From assembly GCA_040757575.1 (NCBI GenBank), contig JBFLXA010000014.1, positions 1-64,000 on the forward strand: DNA of 64,000 bases, read 5' to 3'. Shown here one piece after another: positions 16,820 through 25,631 of this stretch (positions are counted from its first letter, which is position 1; every line of letters begins with the position of its first letter). A program made the position numbers and the translations under genes. Origin of the DNA: PFJX01 sp040757575. Lineage in GTDB: Bacteria > Pseudomonadota > Gammaproteobacteria > Burkholderiales > Thiobacillaceae. Under the pieces are notes generated by a model, which was not told the origin of the DNA, searched no databases, and worked only from the letters and a program-made list of their open reading frames with translations.

Positions 16820-19176
16820 CAGATCCCATGCGTGCCTTCCGACCCAGTCTGCTTGCCCTGGCCCTGTGGGGAAGCATCATCGCTCCAGGTGCCCAGGCCC
16901 AGGCTTTTGAGCCCTTCGAAGTCAAGGACATCCGGGTCGAGGGCATCCAGCGAACGGAAGCCGGTACGGTGTTCAGCTACCTGCCCGTCAAGGTGGGCGA
17001 AACCCTCACTGCCGACAAGGCCTCCAACGCCATCAAGGCCTTGTACGCCACGGGCTTCTTCAAGGACGTGCGGCTGGAAGTCACCAACGACGTGCTGATC
17101 GTCATGGTGGAAGAACGCCCCGGCATCGCCAGCGTGAATTTCTCCGGCATGAAGGAGTTTTCCAAGGACGAGATCGTCAAGGGTCTGAAGGACCTGGGTC
17201 TGGCCGAAGGCCGCATCCTGGACCGTTCCCTGCTGGACAAGGCGGAGCAGGAACTCAAGCGCCAGTACTTCAACCGGGGCATGTATGCGGTGGAAGTGAA
17301 GGCCACCACCACCCCCCTGGAACGGAACCGGGTTGCAGTCACTTTCGACATCACCGAAGGCGAAGTCGCCAAGATCCGCGCCATCAACATCATCGGCGCC
17401 CAGGCCTTCAAGGAAAAGGCGCTACTGAAACTGTTCAACCAGGGCACGCCGGGCATGATGTCCTGGTGGACCAAGAACGACCAGTACTCGAAACAGAAGC
17501 TGGCCGGCGACCTGGAAACCCTGCGCTCCCACTACATGAACCAGGGTTATCTTGAATTCGCCATCGAATCCACCCAGGTTTCCATCACGCCGGATCGCAA
17601 GGACATCTACATCACCATCAACATCAAGGAAGGCGAGAAATACACCGTCTCCGACCTGCGCTTTGCCGGCAACACCCCGATTCCCGAAGAGGAACTCAAG
17701 AAACTCGTCTCCCTCAAGGTGGGAGATGTCTTCTCCCGTGAAAAACTCACGGAATCCACCAAAAGCCTAGGTGATCGCCTGGGCAACGACGGCTACGCTT
17801 TCGCCAACGTCAACGCCGCCCCGGAACTGGATACCGGCAGCAAGACCGCAGCCTTCACCTTCCTTGTGGACCCGGGCCGCAAGGTCTACGTGCGCCGCAT
17901 CAACGTCACCGGCAACACCAAGACCAAGGACGAGGTGATCCGCCGGGAAATGCGCCAGATGGAAGGCGGCTGGTATGCCGTAGACAAGATCAACCGCTCC
18001 CGGGAGCGGGTGGACCGCCTGGGCTACTTCAAGGAAGTGACGGTGGAAACCCCGCCGGTACCCGGCACCACGGACCAGGTGGACGTGAACGTGAACGTGG
18101 AAGAACAGGCCACCGGCAACCTGCTGCTGGGTGCGGGCTTCTCCAGCTCGGAAGGCCTGGTGTTGTCCGGCTCCGTATCCCAGAACAACCTGTTCGGCAC
18201 CGGCAACCGCCTGTCCCTCAACCTGAACAGCGGCGACGTCAACACCCACTACGGCATTTCCTTCACCAACCCGTACTTTACCCAGGACGGTGTCAGCCTA
18301 GGCTACGACCTGTACAAGAAGGATGTGGACACTTCCAGTTCCAGTCTCTCCGCCGTGGCCGACTACAGCACTTCCACCCTGGGCGCCGGCCTGCGGCTTG
18401 GGGTGCCGCTCACGGAATACGACACCGTCCACTTGAGTGCCGTGTATGAAAACGTGGACCTGAAGCTGGACAATGATGCCCCCCAGATCTACCGGGATTT
18501 CTCTGCTGAATACGGTGGCGACAACAACGGCGTAAAAACCGACACCCTGCGCCTGGAAGCCGGCTGGGCCCGCGACTCCCGGGATAGTCTGTTGTTCCCC
18601 ACCAAGGGCGCCTACCAGCGGGTATTTGCCGAATGGGGTACCCCCGCCGGCGACCTGGAGTACTACAAACTCAACTATCAATACCAGTGGCTGAAGCCCC
18701 TGTCCCGCAACGTCACTCTGATGCTCAACGGCGAGATCGGCATCGGCGACGGCTTCAAGGGCAAGGAACTGCCGGTATTCAGGAATTTCTTCGCGGGCGG
18801 CATCGGCTCCGTACGGGGCTTCGATTCCAGCGCCCTGGGCCCAAAGCAGAAAGACTCCAGCGGCGATCCCTTCTCCATCGGCGGCGATACCCGCATCGTT
18901 GGCAACGCGGAATTGCTGTTCCCCTTCCCGGGCATGGGCAACGACAAATCCGTGCGGCTTTCCACCTTCATGGATATCGGTCAGGTCTTCGGCCCGAAAG
19001 ACTACCAAGGCCGCTACGACAAGCTCAATTTCTCGGACATGCGTTACTCCTTTGGTGCCGCAGTCATCTGGTACTCGCCCATGGGCCCCATCAAGATGTC
19101 TCTGGCCAAACCCGTCAACGCCGCATCGGACGACGAGGAGCAAACCTTCCAGTTCCAACTGGGTAACGTGTTCTGA
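16816..19176 (+). CDS. bamA: Outer membrane protein assembly factor BamA
   Basis: Omp85-family core of the Bam complex, inserting beta-barrel proteins into the outer membrane. A signal peptide ends near AQAQA (~26). Five POTRA domains follow to about residue 420, each with a beta-alpha-alpha-beta-beta pattern (e.g. IRVEGIQRTEAGTVFSYLPV). The C-terminal 16-strand barrel contains the conserved loop-6 VRGF (IGSVRGFDSS) and ends in FQLGNVF, with the terminal Phe needed for assembly. At 786 aa it is normal. The first Met overlaps rseP (ATGA). Met5 at 16828 is a possible alternative start. Confidence 0.98.
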   Translation: MTDPMRAFRPSLLALALWGSIIAPGAQAQAFEPFEVKDIRVEGIQRTEAGTVFSYLPVKVGETLTADKASNAIKALYATGFFKDVRLEVTNDVLIVMVEERPGIASVNFSGMKEFSKDEIVKGLKDLGLAEGRILDRSLLDKAEQELKRQYFNRGMYAVEVKATTTPLERNRVAVTFDITEGEVAKIRAINIIGAQAFKEKALLKLFNQGTPGMMSWWTKNDQYSKQKLAGDLETLRSHYMNQGYLEFAIESTQVSITPDRKDIYITINIKEGEKYTVSDLRFAGNTPIPEEELKKLVSLKVGDVFSREKLTESTKSLGDRLGNDGYAFANVNAAPELDTGSKTAAFTFLVDPGRKVYVRRINVTGNTKTKDEVIRREMRQMEGGWYAVDKINRSRERVDRLGYFKEVTVETPPVPGTTDQVDVNVNVEEQATGNLLLGAGFSSSEGLVLSGSVSQNNLFGTGNRLSLNLNSGDVNTHYGISFTNPYFTQDGVSLGYDLYKKDVDTSSSSLSAVADYSTSTLGAGLRLGVPLTEYDTVHLSAVYENVDLKLDNDAPQIYRDFSAEYGGDNNGVKTDTLRLEAGWARDSRDSLLFPTKGAYQRVFAEWGTPAGDLEYYKLNYQYQWLKPLSRNVTLMLNGEIGIGDGFKGKELPVFRNFFAGGIGSVRGFDSSALGPKQKDSSGDPFSIGGDTRIVGNAELLFPFPGMGNDKSVRLSTFMDIGQVFGPKDYQGRYDKLNFSDMRYSFGAAVIWYSPMGPIKMSLAKPVNAASDDEEQTFQFQLGNVF

Positions 19177-19190
19177 TGCAGGAGAATCCC

Positions 19191-19685
19191 TTGAAACACT
19201 ACGCCATCCTCTCCCTGTTCCTATGTGCCCTGCCCCTTTCCCTGGCCGCCTGGGCAGAAACAAAAATCGGCTTCGTAAACACGGAACGGGTTTTCCGAGA
19301 TTCACAACTGGCTGTCAAAGCCCAGAAGAGGCTGGAAAAAGAGTTCCAGACGAGGGAACAGGACATCCAGAAGATGATCAAGCAGGGCCGGGATCTCCAG
19401 ACCAGCCTTGAACGGGATGCCCTGACCATGTCGGAGGCTGACCGCAACAAAAAGCAAAAGGACCTTGCCAATCTTTCCAGGGATATCCAACATGCCCAGC
19501 GCTCGTTCCGGGAAGACCTGAACCAGCGCAAGAACGAGGAGTTCAACACAGTGCAGCAACGGGCGCGCAAGGTGATCATGGAAATCGCCGAACGGGAGAA
19601 GTTCGACCTGATCCTGGAGAACGTCGTCTACGCCAGCCCCAAGGTGGACGTAACCGAGCGCGTATTGAAAGCCCTGGACAAGTAA
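19191..19685 (+). CDS. skp: Periplasmic chaperone Skp (OmpH family)
   Basis: Periplasmic chaperone holding unfolded outer-membrane proteins for BamA. I prefer the TTG at 19191, because AGGAG (19180-19184) lies 6 nt upstream and the product MKHYAILSLFLCALPLSLAAWA is a normal signal peptide. The alternative ATG at 19176 overlaps the bamA stop and has no Shine-Dalgarno. The mature part starts ETKIGFVNTERVF, is rich in charged coiled-coil residues (~45-130) and has the KVDVTERVLKALD end typical of the family. It is 164 aa from the TTG. Confidence 0.93.
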   Translation: MKHYAILSLFLCALPLSLAAWAETKIGFVNTERVFRDSQLAVKAQKRLEKEFQTREQDIQKMIKQGRDLQTSLERDALTMSEADRNKKQKDLANLSRDIQHAQRSFREDLNQRKNEEFNTVQQRARKVIMEIAEREKFDLILENVVYASPKVDVTERVLKALDK

Positions 19686-19693
19686 ACCTGTCC

Positions 19694-20719
19694 ATGCCCG
19701 CCCTGACCCTGGCCGAACTCCAGGTCCAACTGGGGGGCACCCTCCGCGGCGACGGCAGCGTCCTCCTGGCTTCTGCCGCTTCTCTGGAGCAAGCCGGGCC
19801 AGGCCAGTTGAGCTTCGTGCTGGGCCAGAAATACCTGCCCCAAGCCCGGGCAAGCCTGGCGGGCGCTCTGGTGGCACCCGAGACCCTGGCTGCTGATCTC
19901 TCCGGCAATCTGCTATTGGTAGCCGACCCCCATGCCACCTTCGCCCGGGCCCTGGCCCTGTTGTATCCGGAACCCAAACCGGACTGGTCCATCCACCCCG
20001 GCGCCCACCTTGCTCAGGATGCGAACATCGGCGAAGGGTGTCGCATAGGACCTGGTAGTGTGGTGGAATCCGGCGTCGTGATTGGCCCCGGCTGCCAGAT
20101 CGGCCCCCAGTGCTACATCGGTCCTGGGGTCCGACTGGGGGCAGACTGCCTGCTTCATGCTGGGGTGCGCATCCTGCGTGACTGCATCGTGGGCGACCGG
20201 GCCATCCTGCATCCTGGCTGCATCATCGGCTCCGACGGCTTTGGCCTGGCCTGGGAGGCGGACCACTGGGTCAAGGTACCCCAGGTAGGCCGGGTCGTGC
20301 TAGGGGATGATGTGGAAATCGGCGCCAACACCACCATTGATCGGGGCGCCCTGGACGATACAGTGATCGAGGACGGGGCCAAGCTGGACAACCAGATCCA
20401 TGTGGCCCACAACTGCCGCATCGGTCGCCACACTGCCATTGCCGGCTGTGTCGGCATTGCCGGCAGTACCCGTATCGGAGCTTATTGCCAGATCGGGGGT
20501 GCCGCCATGATCATCGGCCACCTGGAAATCTGTGACCGGGTCACCGTATCCGCCGGCAGCTTCGTGGCCAAGGACATCCGCACGCCCGGGGTCTATACCT
20601 CCGTGCAGCCCCTGATGCCCCACGAGGACTGGAAAAGAAACGCCGCCCACCTGCGCCATCTGGACAGCCTGACCAAGCGCATCAGGGCATTGGAAAAGTT
20701 ATTGAAAGACAAGGCATAG
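19694..20719 (+). CDS. lpxD: UDP-3-O-(3-hydroxyacyl)glucosamine N-acyltransferase
   Basis: Third step of lipid A synthesis, adding the N-linked hydroxyacyl chain from acyl-ACP to UDP-3-O-acyl-glucosamine. An N-terminal uridine-binding domain (~1-105) precedes a left-handed beta helix of hexapeptide repeats (residues ~110-310, e.g. IGPGCQIGPQCYIGPG). The IHVAHNCRIG segment carries the catalytic His. The C-terminal helix LDSLTKRIRALEKLLKD is typical. At 341 aa it fits. The gene starts 8 nt after skp. Confidence 0.98.
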   Translation: MPALTLAELQVQLGGTLRGDGSVLLASAASLEQAGPGQLSFVLGQKYLPQARASLAGALVAPETLAADLSGNLLLVADPHATFARALALLYPEPKPDWSIHPGAHLAQDANIGEGCRIGPGSVVESGVVIGPGCQIGPQCYIGPGVRLGADCLLHAGVRILRDCIVGDRAILHPGCIIGSDGFGLAWEADHWVKVPQVGRVVLGDDVEIGANTTIDRGALDDTVIEDGAKLDNQIHVAHNCRIGRHTAIAGCVGIAGSTRIGAYCQIGGAAMIIGHLEICDRVTVSAGSFVAKDIRTPGVYTSVQPLMPHEDWKRNAAHLRHLDSLTKRIRALEKLLKDKA

Positions 20720-20734
20720 AGAAGGAAGCCGCTG

Positions 20735-21181
20735 ATGGAAACCATGGACATCACCCAGATCATGAAGTACCTCCCCCACCGCTATCCTTTCCTGCTGGTG
20801 GATCGGGTGCTGGAGATCGTCCCCAACGAGCGAATCGTCGCCCTGAAAAACGTCACCATGAACGAGCCCCAGTTTCCCGGGCACTTTCCCAACCACCCGG
20901 TCATGCCCGGCGTGCTGATGATCGAAGCCCTGGCCCAGACAGCCGGCCTGCTGGCCTTCAAGAGCGGCGGCAAGGAAGTGGGACCCAACTCCGTGATTTA
21001 TTTCGTCGGCATCGACGGCGCCCGCTTCAAGCGTCCTGTAATGCCCGGCGACCAGTTGCGCATGGAAGCCACCATCCTCAAGGTGACCCGGGGCATCTGG
21101 AAGTTTTCCGCCAAGGCGACGGTAGAAGGCCAGACTGCCTGCGAAGCGGAACTGATGTGCACCCTGAAAGAACTGGACTGA
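20735..21181 (+). CDS. fabZ: 3-hydroxyacyl-[acyl-carrier-protein] dehydratase FabZ
   Basis: Hot-dog fold dehydratase of type II fatty acid synthesis. The family signature PGHFPNHPVMPGVLMIEALAQ contains the catalytic His (in HFPNHP) and Glu (in IEALAQ). The N-terminus MDITQIMKYLPHRYPFLLVDR is standard, so Met4 at 20744 may be the true start. At 148 aa it is full length. It sits between lpxD and lpxA, which draw on the same hydroxyacyl-ACP pool. Confidence 0.98.
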   Translation: METMDITQIMKYLPHRYPFLLVDRVLEIVPNERIVALKNVTMNEPQFPGHFPNHPVMPGVLMIEALAQTAGLLAFKSGGKEVGPNSVIYFVGIDGARFKRPVMPGDQLRMEATILKVTRGIWKFSAKATVEGQTACEAELMCTLKELD

Positions 21182-21187
21182 CACCCC

Positions 21188-21964
21188 ATGGCCCGCATCC
21201 ACCCCACTGCCCTGGTTGATCCTGCCGCCCGGCTGGGCGAGGACGTGGAGATTGGCGCCTTCACCGTGGTGGGCCCCGACGTTGAAATCGGTGCCGGTAC
21301 CCGGGTGGGCCACCATGCCGTCATCACCGGCCACACCCGTATCGGCCAGGGCAATCGCATCTTCCATTTCGTCTCCCTGGGAGAAGAGCCCCAGGACAAG
21401 AAATACGCTGGCGAACCCACCCGCCTTGAGATCGGCGATTTCAACGTCATCCGGGAGTTCTGCACCTTCAACACCGGTACCGTGCAGGATGCGGGCGTCA
21501 CCCGCATGGGCAACCACAACTGGATCATGGCCTACGTGCACATCGCCCACGACTGCGTGGTGGCCAACAACACCATCTTCGCCAACAACGCCTCCCTGGC
21601 GGGCCACACCCACGTGGACGACTACGCCATCCTGGGAGGTTTTACCGGCGTGCACCAGTTCTGCCGCATCGGCGCCCATGTCATCACCGGCATCGCCTCG
21701 GTGATCCGCCAGGACGTGCCCCCTTACGTCACCGTGGCCGGTTCCCCCGCCGCCCCCCACGGTATCAATTCCGAAGGTCTGAAGCGACGTGGCTTCTCCC
21801 CGGAAGCCCTGAGCGCTCTGAAACGGGCCTACAAGACCCTGTACAAATCCGGCCTCGGCCTGGCCGAGGCCCAGCAGGCCATCGCCCGGGAAGCCGAAGC
21901 AGTACCGGAACTGCGTTTGCTGGCGGATTTCCTGGCAGTAACCGGGCGCGGCATCATCCGTTGA
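21188..21964 (+). CDS. lpxA: Acyl-[ACP]--UDP-N-acetylglucosamine O-acyltransferase
   Basis: First step of lipid A synthesis, cytoplasmic homotrimer. The N-terminal two thirds is a left-handed beta helix of hexapeptide repeats (VDPAARLGEDVEIGAFTVVG). AYVHIAHDCVVANN carries the catalytic His, and GGFTGVHQFCRIGAHV and the C-terminal helical domain (LSALKRAYKTLYKSGL) are conserved. At 258 aa it fits. It starts 6 nt after fabZ and its stop abuts the lpxB ATG. Confidence 0.98.
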   Translation: MARIHPTALVDPAARLGEDVEIGAFTVVGPDVEIGAGTRVGHHAVITGHTRIGQGNRIFHFVSLGEEPQDKKYAGEPTRLEIGDFNVIREFCTFNTGTVQDAGVTRMGNHNWIMAYVHIAHDCVVANNTIFANNASLAGHTHVDDYAILGGFTGVHQFCRIGAHVITGIASVIRQDVPPYVTVAGSPAAPHGINSEGLKRRGFSPEALSALKRAYKTLYKSGLGLAEAQQAIAREAEAVPELRLLADFLAVTGRGIIR

Positions 21965-23155
21965 ATGGAGCGCGGAACGGTGCCGGGCCGTAGCTCCCAT
22001 CCCCCATCCCCCATCCCCCATCCCCCCCAGATCGCCATCGTCGCCGGGGAAGCATCGGGTGACCTGCTAGGGGCCCTGCTGATCCAGGGGCTGAAGACCC
22101 ATGGCATCCAGGCGGATTTCTACGGCATCGCCGGACCGAAGATGCAGGCGGCCGGGGCCCGTTCCCTGTTTCCCATGGAGGCCCTGTCCGTGCGGGGTTA
22201 CGTGGAAGCCCTGGGCAGCCTGCGCAAGATACTGGGCATCCGCAAAGCCCTGGCCCGCCTATTGCTGACCAAGCCGCCCCGGCTGTTCGTGGGCGTGGAT
22301 GCCCCGGACTTCAACCTGGCCCTGGAACGTCGGCTGAAACGGGCGGGAACAAGAACGGTGCATTTCGTCAGTCCCTCTGTCTGGGCCTGGCGCCCAAAGC
22401 GCATCATCAAGGTGCGCAAGGCGGTTGACCACACCCTGCTGATCTTCCCCTTCGAGGAAGACCTCTACCGCCAGGCCGGAATTCCCGCCACCTATGTGGG
22501 CCACCCGATCGCCCACGCCCTGCCGGAACCCGATCGCAAACGGGCCCGGGAACGGCTGGCCCTGGAGGCCGGCGTCGAATGGGTAGCGCTGTTACCGGGT
22601 AGCCGCCCAGGCGAACTGAAGGCCCTGGCGGATCTGTTCGTGCAGACTGCCAGAAAGCTCCACGCAGCCCGTCCCCAGGTGCGTTTCCTGGTCCCCCTGG
22701 TAAACAGGGAAACCCGCCAGGCTTTCGAAATCGCCCTGCACAGGGCCGAAGCCCATGAACTGCCTATCCGTATCCTGTTCGGCCATGCCCACGACGCACT
22801 CCAGGCGGCGGACTGCGCCCTTATCGCCTCTGGCACTGCCACCCTGGAAGCCCTGCTTCTGGATTGCCCCCATGTCATCACCTACAAGGTGCCCTGGCTG
22901 ACTTACCAGATCATGAAACGCCAGGCCCTCCAGCCCTGGGTGGGACTGCCCAACATCCTGGCCGGACGCAACCTGGTGCCGGAAATCCTCCAGGAACAGG
23001 CCACCCCCGAGCAACTCAGCCAGGCTCTGGATAACCTCCTTGCCAGTGCCGATGCCCGGCAAAGCCAGATGGAAGAATTCGCCGTGCAACGGGCTCGTCT
23101 GAAGCGGGATACCCCCCGCCTTATTGCCCAGGCCCTGGGGCCATTTCTGGCATGA
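21965..23155 (+). CDS. lpxB: Lipid-A-disaccharide synthase
   Basis: GT19 glycosyltransferase joining UDP-2,3-diacylglucosamine and lipid X to make the lipid A disaccharide. Core motifs are IAIVAGEASGDLLGALL, YGIAGPKMQAAG, FVGVDAPDFNLALE, FVSPSVWAWRPKRI, TYVGHPIAHAL and ALIASGTATLEALLLDCPHV. The first ~22 residues (SSHPPSPIPHPPQ) are not a normal LpxB N-terminus. They are translated from a CCCCCAT tandem repeat. The only in-frame starts before the conserved core are the ATG at 21965 and a GTG at 21980, both upstream of that repeat. Its stop overlaps rnhB (ATGA at 23152). Confidence 0.96.
   Translation: MERGTVPGRSSHPPSPIPHPPQIAIVAGEASGDLLGALLIQGLKTHGIQADFYGIAGPKMQAAGARSLFPMEALSVRGYVEALGSLRKILGIRKALARLLLTKPPRLFVGVDAPDFNLALERRLKRAGTRTVHFVSPSVWAWRPKRIIKVRKAVDHTLLIFPFEEDLYRQAGIPATYVGHPIAHALPEPDRKRARERLALEAGVEWVALLPGSRPGELKALADLFVQTARKLHAARPQVRFLVPLVNRETRQAFEIALHRAEAHELPIRILFGHAHDALQAADCALIASGTATLEALLLDCPHVITYKVPWLTYQIMKRQALQPWVGLPNILAGRNLVPEILQEQATPEQLSQALDNLLASADARQSQMEEFAVQRARLKRDTPRLIAQALGPFLA
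21994..22028. repeat. Heptanucleotide tandem repeat (CCCCCAT) in the 5' end of lpxB
   Basis: Three perfect CCCCCAT units (22001-22021), a partial unit before them (TCCCAT) and a C-run after. It lies between the first possible lpxB start and the conserved reading frame. The unit length is not a multiple of three, so a copy-number change would shift the frame from the ATG at 21965. Confidence 0.8.
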
Positions 23156-23745
23156 CGCCACCTGCTCTGCAACTGATCTGCGGTGTAGACGAAGCAGGCC
23201 GCGGCCCCCTGGCGGGGCCGGTCTGTGCGGCGGCGGTCATTCTGGACCCGGCCCGCTCCATTCCCGGCCTGGCGGATTCCAAGAAACTGAGCGAAGCCCG
23301 CCGGCTGCACTTGGCTCTGGAAATTCAGACCCATGCACTGGCCTGGCATGTGGCCTGGGCTTCCGTGGCAGAGATCGAACAGTTGAACATCCTGCATGCC
23401 ACCATGCTGGCCATGACCCGCGCCGTCCAGGGGCTGGCCCCCGGGGCCGAACTGGCCCTAATCGACGGCAACCGCTGCCCGCCCCTCGCCATCCCCGCCC
23501 GGGCCATCGTCAAGGGCGATGCCCTGGAGCCCTGCATCTCTGCCGCTTCCATCCTGGCGAAGACGGAAAGGGATAAAGTTATGCGCCAGCTTGCCGATAG
23601 ATACCCGCAATACGGCTTCGAGCGCCATGCTGGATATCCGGTACCGGAACACCTACAGGCCCTCGAAACCCACGGCCCCTGCCCGGAACACAGGCGTGGC
23701 TTTGGACCGGTTAAAAAACTTTTACAAAAAGCGCTCTATCAATAG
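23152..23745 (+). CDS. rnhB: Ribonuclease HII
   Basis: Endonuclease cutting the RNA strand of RNA-DNA hybrids and single misincorporated ribonucleotides. The active-site stretch ICGVDEAGRGPLAGPV carries the Asp-Glu pair. ADSKKLSEARR, IDGNRCP and the downstream KGDALEPCISAASILAKTERD give the other catalytic acids. The end HRRGFGPVK is typical. At 197 aa it is normal. The start overlaps the lpxB stop as ATGA. Confidence 0.97.
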   Translation: MTPPALQLICGVDEAGRGPLAGPVCAAAVILDPARSIPGLADSKKLSEARRLHLALEIQTHALAWHVAWASVAEIEQLNILHATMLAMTRAVQGLAPGAELALIDGNRCPPLAIPARAIVKGDALEPCISAASILAKTERDKVMRQLADRYPQYGFERHAGYPVPEHLQALETHGPCPEHRRGFGPVKKLLQKALYQ

Positions 23746-23757
23746 GAGAACCAGACC

Positions 23758-24618
23758 ATGTTTGTGATTATCGGCTGGGTGATTGTCATGGGCAGTATCT
23801 TCGGCGGCTACGTGCTGGCCGGAGGCCATCTGGGCGGCCTGTGGCAACCCCTGGAGGTATTGATGATCGCCGGCGGCGCCATCGGCGCTTTCGTGGCGGC
23901 CAACTCCATGCCCGCGATCAAGCACACCATGGGCGGAGTGGCGGGTTGCTTCAAGGGATCCAAGTTCACCAAGACCTATTACATGGAGCTCATGGGTCTG
24001 CTCTTCGAACTCCTGGCCAAGGCCCGCAAGGAAGGTCTCATGGCTTTGGAAGGCGATGTGGAGGAACCGGAAAAAAGCGCCATCTTTTCCAAGTATCCGA
24101 ATATCACATCGGACCATCATCTGGTGGACTTCATCACCGACTACATGCGCATGATGGTGGGCGGCAACTTGAATGCCATGGAAATCGAAAACCTCATGGA
24201 TGCGGAATTGGAAACCCACCACCATGAGGAAATGCATCCTGCCCACGCCATCCAGAAACTGGCGGATGCTACCCCCGCCTTCGGTATCGTCGCGGCGGTG
24301 ATGGGCGTGGTTCACACCATGGAATCCCTGCACCTGCCGCCGTCCGAACTGGGGGTGCTGATCGGCCATGCCCTGGTGGGCACCTTCCTCGGTATCCTGA
24401 TTTCCTACGGCTTCTTCGCCCCCCTTTCCACCCTCATGGAATCCAAGGCTGGCGAAGCCAGCAAGCCCTTCCAGGTGGTGAAGGTGATCCTGCTGGCCTC
24501 CATGAACGGCTATGCCCCCCAGACCTGCGTGGAATTCGGCCGCAAGGTGCTGTTCTCCGGTGAGCGTCCTTCCTTCAAGGAAATGGAGGAAGACATCAAG
24601 AACCGGAAAGGCAAGTAA
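23758..24618 (+). CDS. motA: Flagellar motor stator protein MotA
   Basis: Proton-channel stator subunit of the flagellar motor in the inner membrane. There are four hydrophobic segments (~2-22, 30-50, ~170-195, ~200-225). The large cytoplasmic loop carries charged residues that contact FliG (ELLAKARKEGLMALEGDVEEPE). The second conserved region ATPAFGIVAAVMGVVHTME and IGHALVGTFLGILISYGFFAPL are characteristic MotA sequences. AGGAG lies 8 nt before the ATG. At 286 aa it fits the E. coli type. motB follows after a repeat-filled 89-bp gap. Confidence 0.97.
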   Translation: MFVIIGWVIVMGSIFGGYVLAGGHLGGLWQPLEVLMIAGGAIGAFVAANSMPAIKHTMGGVAGCFKGSKFTKTYYMELMGLLFELLAKARKEGLMALEGDVEEPEKSAIFSKYPNITSDHHLVDFITDYMRMMVGGNLNAMEIENLMDAELETHHHEEMHPAHAIQKLADATPAFGIVAAVMGVVHTMESLHLPPSELGVLIGHALVGTFLGILISYGFFAPLSTLMESKAGEASKPFQVVKVILLASMNGYAPQTCVEFGRKVLFSGERPSFKEMEEDIKNRKGK

Positions 24619-24627
24619 TACTGAGCA

Positions 24628-24695
24628 GGTAGCCGGTAGCTTGTAGCCAGCAGCGAAATCGAGCTACAAGCCACCCGCTACGAGCTACCCGCTAG
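24628..24695. repeat. Inverted arrays of degenerate heptamers between motA and motB
   Basis: Four heptamers of GGTAGCC type (24628-24655) are followed by five of the complementary GAGCTAC/CCGCTAC type (24661-24695). The two halves can fold on each other, for example GTAGCTTGTAGC against GAGCTACAAG. The array fills almost the whole motA-motB gap. Confidence 0.65.
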
Positions 24696-24707
24696 CAAGG
24701 AAATCAA

Positions 24708-25631
24708 ATGGCTGACGATTCCCAAAGACCCATAGTCATCAAGCGCATCAAGAAGGCGGGCGGGGGTGCCCATGGGGGTGCCTGGAAGATCGCCTATGCC
24801 GACTTCGTGACGGCCATGATGGCCTTTTTTCTCTTGATGTGGCTGCTGGGTTCCACCACCAAGGCCCAGATGGAAGGCATTGCGGAGTACTTCAAGACCC
24901 CGCTCAAAGTTGCCATGAGCGGTGGTTCCGGAGCTGGAGATGCCTCCAGTGTCATCAAGGGCGGCGGCGAAGACCTGACCCGTAAGGCCGGCCAGGTTAA
25001 GAAAGGCGAAACCGAGGCTGAAAAGAAAACCATCAACCTGGAAGCCTCCAAGGCTGAACAGGAACGCCAGGACGCTACCCGTCTGAAAGATCTCAAGGCC
25101 AAGCTGGAAAAAGCCATCGAGATGAACAAGAACCTCAGCCAGTTCAAGAAACAGCTCAAGATCGACATCACCCAGGAAGGCCTGCGCATCCAGATCGTAG
25201 ACGACCAGAACCGGCCCATGTTCGATTCCGGCGGGGCCGTCATGAAAGCCTACACCCGCGTCATCCTGCGGGAGATCGGCAAGACCCTCAACGAAGTGCC
25301 CAACAAGATCAGCCTCTCGGGCCACACCGATGCCGTGCCCTATTTCGGAGGCGAAGGCGGCTACAGCAACTGGGAGCTCTCCGCCGACCGGGCCAACGCC
25401 TCCCGAAGGGAGCTGGTGGCCGGAGGCCTGGAAGACGGCAAAGTGCTTCGCGTGGTGGGCCTGGGATCTGCCATCCCCTTCGACAAGGCCAACCCAACCG
25501 CCCCCATCAACCGGCGCATTTCCATCATCGTCATGAACAAGCGGGCGGAAGAAGCCATCACCAAGGAATCCCGCCAGATCGAAGCGGAGACCGCCCAGGA
25601 AGTGGCGGAGAAGCTCAATGTCAAACCCTGA
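24708..25631 (+). CDS. motB: Flagellar motor stator protein MotB
   Basis: Peptidoglycan-anchored stator partner of MotA. The N-terminal cytoplasmic tail IVIKRIKKAGGGAHGGAWK leads into the single membrane helix YADFVTAMMAFFLLMWLL, whose Asp is the proton-binding residue. A charged linker follows, then an OmpA-like peptidoglycan-binding domain (~residues 150-270) with LSGHTDAVPYFG and LSADRANASRREL. At 307 aa it is normal. AAGGA precedes the ATG. It overlaps the next gene by 14 nt. Confidence 0.97.
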   Translation: MADDSQRPIVIKRIKKAGGGAHGGAWKIAYADFVTAMMAFFLLMWLLGSTTKAQMEGIAEYFKTPLKVAMSGGSGAGDASSVIKGGGEDLTRKAGQVKKGETEAEKKTINLEASKAEQERQDATRLKDLKAKLEKAIEMNKNLSQFKKQLKIDITQEGLRIQIVDDQNRPMFDSGGAVMKAYTRVILREIGKTLNEVPNKISLSGHTDAVPYFGGEGGYSNWELSADRANASRRELVAGGLEDGKVLRVVGLGSAIPFDKANPTAPINRRISIIVMNKRAEEAITKESRQIEAETAQEVAEKLNVKP

